A stretch of DNA of 6,805 nt from Flavobacteriaceae bacterium (lineage in GTDB: Bacteria > Bacteroidota > Bacteroidia > Flavobacteriales > Flavobacteriaceae): assembly GCA_015489265.1 (NCBI GenBank), contig WFZY01000043.1, forward strand, positions 1 to 6,805, written 5' to 3'. Both the position numbers and the translations under genes were made by a program. This document shows, piece after piece, positions 1 through 4,024 of this stretch (its first letter is position 1; each line of letters begins with the position of its first letter). Below the pieces are notes generated by a model. That model was not told the origin of the DNA and made no database searches. It was given only the letters and a program-made list of their open reading frames with translations.

Positions 1-2
1 GG

Positions 3-746
3 TTCTTCAAACAACAAGACAACTTAAACTTGTTGATTGTTATCAATTTGCTGTTATATTTATGCTCGCAAATATTGGTCGCACTCAAATGGTTTGCGTT
101 GCGGTGGGTGGCATTACCTTATGATTTGAATGATTTAACCTCTAAATGGTGGACAATTATCACTTACGGTTTTTTTCACCAAGGATTTATCGCTTTGTTT
201 TTTAATATGATTTTGCTTTACTACTTTGGGCGTATTTTATTAGATTTCGAGACGCCAAAAAAGTTTTTGAGTATTTATTTTTCAGGCATTTTACTTGGTG
301 CTTTGTTTTTTGTAACGAGTTACCGTTTATTCCCCGGTTTTTATGTCATAAAAGCACCGTTGTTGGGTGCTTCCGCCGGTGTAATGGCGGTGATCACATA
401 CATTTCTTTGAAGTTGCCACATTATCAAATCAAAATTCGTTTTCTCGGTTTTTTCAAATTAATGCACCTGTTAATTTTCTTGGTTTTATTCAATTTATTA
501 CAAATTCCATTGGGCAATCCCGGTGGTTATTTTGCCCACTTAGGTGGGTTGTCCGCCGGATTTATTTTCTTTTTAATCAATTTGAAACAAAAAGAAAAAT
601 CTGTTACAAAGCCAAGTATTTTCAGTATCACCAAACCCAAAAAAGAAAGAAATATCGATGCTATTTTAGACAAAATCAGCCGTTCGGGCTATGAAAGTTT
701 GACCGATGAAGAAAAAGAAGAATTGTTTAAGCAGAGTGAAAAATAG
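3..746 (+). CDS. Rhomboid family intramembrane serine protease (5' end outside window)
   Basis: The frame is open to the left edge, beginning at codon 3-5 with FFKQQDNLNLL, so the real start lies upstream; the in-frame TTG at 30 is not needed as a start. Rhomboids are polytopic inner-membrane proteases that cleave transmembrane segments with a Ser-His dyad. The Ser is in GASAG (Ser codon 372-374) and the His is in the AHLGG motif (codon 537-539). The loop/TM2 motif is FFHQGFIALFFNM: the first His and the Asn of the usual HxxxxHxxxN pattern are present, but the middle His is Ala (codon 192-194). Several hydrophobic segments surround these motifs. After the last membrane segment come a Lys-rich linker and a C-terminal tail (ILDKISRSGYESLTDEEK) that I recall as typical of Bacteroidota rhomboids. 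About 247 residues are visible, so probably only a short N-terminal piece is missing. The substrate is unknown. Family assignment is firm; activity is inferred. Confidence 0.93.
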   Translation, partial: FFKQQDNLNLLIVINLLLYLCSQILVALKWFALRWVALPYDLNDLTSKWWTIITYGFFHQGFIALFFNMILLYYFGRILLDFETPKKFLSIYFSGILLGALFFVTSYRLFPGFYVIKAPLLGASAGVMAVITYISLKLPHYQIKIRFLGFFKLMHLLIFLVLFNLLQIPLGNPGGYFAHLGGLSAGFIFFLINLKQKEKSVTKPSIFSITKPKKERNIDAILDKISRSGYESLTDEEKEELFKQSEK

Positions 747-749
747 TAG

Positions 750-777
750 AAAGTGGAAAGTGCCAAGTGGAAAGTGC
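750..777. repeat. Four-copy 7-bp tandem repeat
   Basis: Four consecutive heptamers directly follow the rhomboid stop codon: AAAGTGG, AAAGTGC, CAAGTGG, AAAGTGC. Copies differ at only the first and last base. No coding frame here looks meaningful. It forms the left border of the repeat patch that continues to 893. Confidence 0.7.
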
Positions 778-783
778 GAATAG

Positions 784-803
784 AGACGCACTGCCGTGCG
801 TCT
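784..803. repeat. Hairpin repeat copy 1 (AGACGC core)
   Basis: AGACGCAC at 784-791 pairs perfectly with GTGCGTCT at 796-803 around a 4-nt loop TGCC. The flanking TAG on the left has no complementary CTA on the right, so this copy is partly eroded compared with copy 3. It shares the AGACGC/GCGTCT arms with the element at 859-893. Confidence 0.65.
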
Positions 804-823
804 GAAATGGTAAATTGTGTGTA

Positions 824-846
824 AAGACGCACTTGTAGTGCATCTT
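824..846. repeat. Hairpin repeat copy 2 (AGACGC core, imperfect)
   Basis: AAGACGCACT at 824-833 pairs with AGTGCATCTT at 837-846 around the loop TGT, with a single C/A mismatch (828 against 842). The mismatch is what a single G-to-A change in GCGTCTT would give. It has the same core and orientation as the copies on either side, about 20 bp from copy 1 and 13 bp from copy 3. Confidence 0.6.
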
Positions 847-858
847 AAACGGTAATTT

Positions 859-893
859 TGGGTAGAGACGCCCAAATTGGGCGTCTCTACCCA
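859..893. repeat. Hairpin repeat copy 3, near-perfect 35-nt palindrome
   Basis: The left arm begins TGGGTAGAGACGCCCA at 859 and is mirrored without mismatch by the arm ending at 893 (TGGGCGTCTCTACCCA); the centre is A876. The GTAGAGACGC...GCGTCTCTAC outer pattern resembles small intergenic palindromes I recall from Bacteroidota and cyanobacterial genomes, possibly REP-like. It lies between convergent genes (rhomboid and truA/small ORF), so it could slow transcription from both sides, but neither strand has a U-tract after the stem, so it is not a standard intrinsic terminator. The last codons of the small minus-strand ORF (887-1000) run into its right arm. Confidence 0.8.
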
Positions 894-1000
894 TCGCGTT
901 TGCGTCTTTTATCTTCCTGTCGTCTAAAAATTATGACGATTAAAGCCAATAAAACAATACCTGTAATCATGCCGCTTAGGGCGTGTTTAAGCATTTCCAT
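887..1000 (-). CDS. Putative 37-aa single-pass membrane peptide overlapping truA
   Basis: The minus-strand ORF starts ATG at 1000 and stops TAG at 887-889. It begins MEMLKHALSGM, continues with an uninterrupted hydrophobic run (ITGIVLLALIVIIF, about residues 12-25) and ends in a highly charged tail (RRQEDKRRKRDG). One helix followed by a positive C-terminus is the usual look of a bacterial small membrane protein, with the tail predicted cytoplasmic. The start overlaps the last 14 bases of truA in another frame, so it would be read from the truA transcript by translational coupling. A second ATG at 994 would give 35 residues. I do not recognise a family. The stop codon and final Gly lie in the palindrome at 859-893, so the C-terminus may have been set by repeat insertion. 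It is real only if conserved elsewhere; the composition argues for it, the short length against. Confidence 0.5.
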   Translation of the reverse strand: MEMLKHALSGMITGIVLLALIVIIFRRQEDKRRKRDG

Positions 1001-1745
1001 AGGTTGTAAATATTTGTGGTGGATAAACAATTTCAGTTAAAAATAAACCTTTTGCCGGCACGGAAAATCCGGCATTGGAACGGTCGCGGGATTCGATAAT
1101 TTGTTTAAAATCATCAATCGCAATTTTATGCAATCCCACATCAACCAAAGTGCCAACAATAGCCCGCACCATATTACGCAAAAAACGATCGGCGGTGATA
1201 TTAAAAACAAGCTGATTATCAACTATTTGCCATTCAGCCCGTCGCACATCGCAAAGATAAGTTTTGACATCGGTATGGGTTTTGGAAAAACTTTTAAAAT
1301 CTTTGTAATTTAATAAGATTTTAGCGGCTTGGTTCATCAAATCTACATCCAAATCTTTGGCCAAATACCAAGAAGTTTCGTTTAAAAACGGATTTTTATA
1401 CCGGTGAATAAAATATTGGTAACTGCGAGCCATTGCATCAAAACGGGCATGCGCATCGTCCGTAACCGGATGAATTTTTTGTATAGCTATATCCGATGGC
1501 AAAAACGAATTGAGTTTGTAAGTCAAATCCTCGGGATTGATGGCTTTTTCCACATCAAAATGGGCAAACATTTGACGGGCATGAACACCGGTATCAGTGC
1601 GACCGGCGCCTACAATTTTTACAGGTATTCGCAGCAATAGCCCCAAAGCTTTTTCTATTGTTTCCTGAACGGTTCGAGCATTGGGTTGGGATTGCCAACC
1701 GTGATAGTTCGTGCCTGCATAAGATAGTTCTAAAAAATAGCGCAA
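987..1745 (-). CDS. truA: tRNA pseudouridine(38-40) synthase TruA
   Basis: This cytoplasmic enzyme converts U38, U39 and U40 of the tRNA anticodon arm to pseudouridine. The 252-residue length is normal for the family. The N-terminal ELSYAGTNYHGWQ is followed by the catalytic motif GAGRTDTGVHA with nucleophile Asp51. Next comes RFDAMARSYQY, whose Tyr109 corresponds to the conserved Tyr that stacks on the target base. The C-terminal half has ADRFLRNMVRAIVGTL with its conserved Arg and the closing SVPAKGLFLTEIVYP. The frame stays open upstream to a stop at 1776-1778 and contains no ATG before the conserved Leu/Met-RYF start, so TTG at 1743-1745 is the likely initiation codon. A small membrane ORF overlaps its 3' end. 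Its start is 33 bp from that of the divergent phosphoesterase gene. Assignment is very secure; the start codon is less so. Confidence 0.97.
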   Translation of the reverse strand: MRYFLELSYAGTNYHGWQSQPNARTVQETIEKALGLLLRIPVKIVGAGRTDTGVHARQMFAHFDVEKAINPEDLTYKLNSFLPSDIAIQKIHPVTDDAHARFDAMARSYQYFIHRYKNPFLNETSWYLAKDLDVDLMNQAAKILLNYKDFKSFSKTHTDVKTYLCDVRRAEWQIVDNQLVFNITADRFLRNMVRAIVGTLVDVGLHKIAIDDFKQIIESRDRSNAGFSVPAKGLFLTEIVYPPQIFTTYGNA

Positions 1746-1752
1746 TTTGTCG

Positions 1753-1760
1753 TAATTTTG
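1753..1760 (+). promoter_or_regulatory. Candidate phosphoesterase -7 promoter box
   Basis: TAATTTTG matches TAnnTTTG fully and would place the transcript start near 1767, about 12 nt before the ATG at 1779. The upstream -33 element is not obvious. The box faces the truA box at 1778-1771, so both together form a rough inverted repeat (TAATTTTGT ... ACAAAACTA). Confidence 0.4.
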
Positions 1761-1770
1761 TCTCGTAGTA

Positions 1771-1778
1771 CAAAACTA
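1771..1778 (-). promoter_or_regulatory. Candidate truA -7 promoter box
   Basis: Read on the minus strand, 1778 to 1771 is TAGTTTTG, a full match to the Bacteroidota TAnnTTTG box. It would place the transcript start near 1764, about 19 nt before the TTG start of truA. I see no clear TTTG at the expected -33 position, which would fall inside the phosphoesterase coding region. Confidence 0.4.
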
Positions 1779-2273
1779 ATGAAAAAAATCTTATTACTTT
1801 CGGATACACACGGCTATCTCGACGATGCCATGCTTAAATATATCAAACAAGCCGATGAAGTATGGCATGCCGGCGATATCGGGACAACCGCAGTAACCGA
1901 CGAAATCAAAAAACACAGCCGTTTAAGAGCCGTTTACGGCAATATTGACGGTGGCGATCTTCGTAAAGAATTTACCGAACAACTACATTTTAAAGTAGAA
2001 GACGTTAAAGTTTTTATGATTCATATCGGCGGGTATCCGAAACGTTACAGCCGGAAAGCGCTGGAAACCATCAAAAAATATCCGCCGGACTTATTTATTT
2101 CGGGACATTCGCATATCTTAAAAGTGATGTATGACCAACAATACAATTTACTACACATGAATCCGGGGGCTGCCGGCAAACACGGTTTTCATCAAAAACG
2201 TACCATGCTTCGTTTTGTAATTGATAAAAACGAGATAAAAAATCTGGAAGTGATTGAATTGGGGAAAAGATGA
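1779..2273 (+). CDS. YfcE/MJ0936-type metallophosphoesterase
   Basis: This 164-residue protein belongs to the small calcineurin-like phosphodiesterases (Metallophos_2 type), cytoplasmic enzymes that hydrolyse phosphodiesters using two metal ions. All metal-binding blocks are visible: SDTHG (Asp9, His11), HAGDIG (Asp33), GNID (Asn55), MIHIGG (His82) and SGHSH (His110, His112). The later NPGAAG (129-134) is also typical of the YfcE group. The frame extends upstream to a TTG at 1758, but ATG 1779 puts MKKILLLSDTHG exactly at the family's N-terminus and is preferred. It is divergent from truA across 33 bp and separated by 86 bp from the next gene, which has its own promoter, so it is probably a single-gene unit. 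The natural substrate cannot be told from sequence; small members are often active on model phosphodiesters only. Confidence 0.93.
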   Translation: MKKILLLSDTHGYLDDAMLKYIKQADEVWHAGDIGTTAVTDEIKKHSRLRAVYGNIDGGDLRKEFTEQLHFKVEDVKVFMIHIGGYPKRYSRKALETIKKYPPDLFISGHSHILKVMYDQQYNLLHMNPGAAGKHGFHQKRTMLRFVIDKNEIKNLEVIELGKR

Positions 2274-2334
2274 TGGATTTCAGGTTTTCTATTTCAGATT
2301 TCAAAAATAAGATTTAATTTTAACTAATTATAAC

Positions 2335-2342
2335 TATCTTTG
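2335..2342 (+). promoter_or_regulatory. TAnnTTTG-type promoter of the tatA-PAP2 unit
   Basis: TATCTTTG followed by TAC matches the Bacteroidota -7 consensus very well and sits in an AT-rich gap. The predicted transcript start is near 2349, leaving a leader of about 11 nt before ATG 2360. A weak TTTA about 19 bp upstream is the only candidate for the -33 element. This is the best promoter in the window. Confidence 0.6.
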
Positions 2343-2359
2343 TACTAAAATTTGTCGTT

Positions 2360-2638
2360 ATGTTGTTGTTTATCAGTTATAGTGAATTGTTTGTGGTGTT
2401 TTTTGTCATCCTGTTGGTATTCGGTCCTGAAAAACTACCTGAAATTGCACGAAATCTAGGAAAAGGCATTCGACAATTGCGCGATGCCAGCAATAATATC
2501 AAAAAAGAGATGATTAAAGAAACGCAAAAAGCCGGATTGGATACCGAAGCCATTGAAAAACTCAAAAAAGACATCAAAGACACTAAAAAAATCATGAATA
2601 TCAAAGAAGAAATTACCAATACCGTTAAACGACAATAA
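2360..2638 (+). CDS. tatA: Sec-independent (Tat) protein translocase subunit, TatA/E family
   Basis: The 92-residue protein has the TatA/TatB (MttA/Hcf106) layout: a very short N-terminus, one membrane helix (about residues 5-21), the FGPEKLP hinge (21-27), an amphipathic helix EIARNLGKGIRQLRDA (28-43) and a charged, probably helical tail to residue 92. Such subunits oligomerise with TatC in the inner membrane to export folded, often cofactor-containing proteins. The polar Glu9 in the helix and the Gly-Pro hinge are shared with TatB, and the Phe that usually follows the basic amphipathic stretch in TatA (as in 'FKKA') is Leu40 here. In Bacteroidota such proteins are normally annotated as TatA/E, so that is the call, with a TatB-like role possible. 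No tatC is in the window. Its stop overlaps the PAP2 start by one base. Confidence 0.9.
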   Translation: MLLFISYSELFVVFFVILLVFGPEKLPEIARNLGKGIRQLRDASNNIKKEMIKETQKAGLDTEAIEKLKKDIKDTKKIMNIKEEITNTVKRQ

Positions 2639-3195
2639 TGGATCAAATACTGCAATGGGACCAACAAATCTTTGAATTTTTAAATAGTCCGGGCAATACT
2701 TCTTTTGATCCGTTTTGGTTATTTGTTACCAATCAGAAAAATTGGATTTTTTTATATATTATTATTGCATTAGCTTATATCTATTATTTAGGTTGGCGCA
2801 AGGCATTGATTTCTATTCTGATACTTGCTTTATTTTTAGGTATTTGTGACCAAACAACGAATTTGTTTAAAACTTATTTCCATCGTTTACGCCCCTCGCA
2901 AGATCCCTTACTCACCGGTCATATTCGTGCTTTATTGCATCCGCATAATTATAGTTTTATATCCGGACATGCTTCCAATTCCACTTTATTTGTTTGGTTT
3001 AGCATTTACTTACTGCGACAAAAAGCCCGTTGGATTTACTTATTGATTATTTGGTGGCTACTATTTATGTTTAGCCGTATTTATGTCGGTGTACACTATC
3101 CTTTGGATATTATCGGCGGTATCATCTGGGGCTTTGTTTTATGGCGATTTACTATTTTAGTTTACCAAAAAACAGTGGAAAAACTTCAATTTTGA
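2638..3195 (+). CDS. PAP2 superfamily membrane phosphatase
   Basis: This 185-residue integral membrane protein carries the three-part PAP2 active-site signature: KTYFHRLRP (KX6RP, Lys78 to Pro86), FISGHAS (SGH, Ser109 to His111) and SRIYVGVHYPLD (SRX5HX3D, Ser146 to Asp157). In the family His111 takes part in catalysis as general acid and His153 is the nucleophile that forms a phosphoenzyme. Hydrophobic segments lie at about 36-50, 56-72, 115-125, 132-146 and 158-175. Likely substrates are lipid phosphates facing the periplasm, such as undecaprenyl diphosphate or phosphatidylglycerophosphate; the sequence does not decide between them. The ATG shares its A with the TAA stop of tatA (TAATG), so translation is probably coupled and both genes use the promoter at 2335. 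It converges with the next gene, with 2 bp between the stop codons. Confidence 0.94.
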   Translation: MDQILQWDQQIFEFLNSPGNTSFDPFWLFVTNQKNWIFLYIIIALAYIYYLGWRKALISILILALFLGICDQTTNLFKTYFHRLRPSQDPLLTGHIRALLHPHNYSFISGHASNSTLFVWFSIYLLRQKARWIYLLIIWWLLFMFSRIYVGVHYPLDIIGGIIWGFVLWRFTILVYQKTVEKLQF

Positions 3196-3197
3196 GT

Positions 3198-3698
3198 TTA
3201 ATCTTTCGGACTAATTTTTTTAGCAATTAAATCATAATTAGTTAATAATAAATACCCTATTGTGATATTTAACACGGGAAGTACCAATCTTATATTTGAA
3301 AATTTATCCAACATTCCCATTGCTTTGTTTTGATAATATAATAGAACTTGATGTTCCAAGTTAACAAAACTATTGACAAACAACATACCACCTATTATCA
3401 TTATGGCATATTGCATTATATCGGTTTTTGTTATTCGGTTTACATCAATATTATCCGAATCGAAATGCTTATCCAATTTAAAAAGATTAACAAGTATATG
3501 TGCATACCGGATAATAAGATAGAGCAGCAAGATGCTTATGATAAAAAATAGAAAAATATAATAAATATCTCCTTTATCTACACGAGGTGATAAAGCAATA
3601 AAAGAATAAGATTGAGGCAAAACATAAAAGAACGTTTGTATAAATAAATACAAGCCCGATAATTTGATGAATAAAATAATAAAATCTTTTTTGGTCAT
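3198..3698 (-). CDS. Hypothetical four-helix membrane protein
   Basis: This is a 166-residue protein I do not recognise. Four hydrophobic segments are visible at about residues 6-27, 45-70, 94-113 and 136-154. A charged loop sits between helices 2 and 3 (LDKHFDSDNIDVNRITKTD, 75-93), and the C-terminus is short and Lys-rich. The even number of helices and the Lys-rich start (MTKKD) suggest both ends are cytoplasmic. There are no cysteines and no obvious catalytic or transport motif. ATG at 3698 is the natural start. The gene is strongly AT-rich with a bias to Ile, Leu, Phe and Tyr, and it sits alone between a convergent neighbour and an empty AT-rich gap, which fits an accessory gene. A possible promoter box on the minus strand, TAGTATTG at 3743-3736, has one mismatch to consensus and is weak. 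Confidence 0.75.
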   Translation of the reverse strand: MTKKDFIILFIKLSGLYLFIQTFFYVLPQSYSFIALSPRVDKGDIYYIFLFFIISILLLYLIIRYAHILVNLFKLDKHFDSDNIDVNRITKTDIMQYAIMIIGGMLFVNSFVNLEHQVLLYYQNKAMGMLDKFSNIRLVLPVLNITIGYLLLTNYDLIAKKISPKD

Positions 3699-4024
3699 TG
3701 TTATCTATATTTTAATGATTTCTTTTTCACAATGTCAATACTATTAATTTTATAATGATGATTATTAAAATAATATCTACATATCTTGTCCATGGCTAAG
3801 CCGATTTATCGAGAACTGTCTGGTATCCATTTTCCTATTGGGTTAAATAATATTTATATTTGGCAAACCAACTAAACTCATATTGTAAATTTTGATATAC
3901 AACAATACAAATATAGCAATAATAATATTAGGTTTATTCAAAACATCTTAATTAATTTCCAGATTGGGAATAGAAATTTATATCAATTATTTCCGTAATT
4001 TTATCATCTCAATTTTGCAGCACT
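3699..4024. other. AT-rich intergenic region without a convincing gene
   Basis: These 326 bp separate two divergent genes (membrane protein on the left, oxidoreductase on the right), so promoters for both should lie here. Most of it is A+T-rich sequence with trivial short inverted repeats such as ATTATT/AATAAT. A slightly less AT-rich patch at about 3790-3845 contains a 27-codon plus-strand ORF (3792-3875, beginning MAKPIYRELSG) that might be a gene remnant. No tRNA, riboswitch or strong terminator hairpin was recognised. Confidence 0.6.
4010..4017 (+). promoter_or_regulatory. Possible -7 box of the oxidoreductase gene
   Basis: CAATTTTG differs from TAnnTTTG only at the first base. It would place the transcript start near 4024, right at the ATG at 4025, giving a leaderless or almost leaderless mRNA. 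No good -33 element was found. This is a weak call. Confidence 0.3.

Noticed and set aside
859..893. Palindrome as a standard rho-independent terminator
   Set aside because: The stem is strong but no T-run follows it on either strand, and related hairpins nearby point to a repeat family instead.
784..893. CRISPR array
   Set aside because: The three units vary in sequence, spacing is only about 13-20 bp, and no cas gene is present.
858..1040. Plus-strand 60-codon ORF across the palindrome and the end of truA
   Set aside because: It starts inside the repeat, has no family features, and lies antisense to truA and to the more protein-like minus-strand ORF.
1758..1778. TTG start at 1758 for the phosphoesterase
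   Set aside because: It would add seven non-conserved residues and overlap the promoter box; ATG 1779 gives the standard MKKILLLSDTHG N-terminus.
2276..2304. ATTTCAG repeats after the phosphoesterase
   Set aside because: Two ATTTCAG copies and a partial third in an AT-rich gap; too short and irregular to separate from chance.
2377..2667. Minus-strand 96-codon ORF opposite tatA
   Set aside because: It is the antisense of a clear TatA/E gene; its hydrophobic look comes from the complement of Lys- and Glu-rich codons.
3196..3225. Bidirectional terminator between the PAP2 and hypothetical genes
   Set aside because: TTAATC and GACTAA can pair only with a mismatch and a six-base stem before the T-run; too weak to call.
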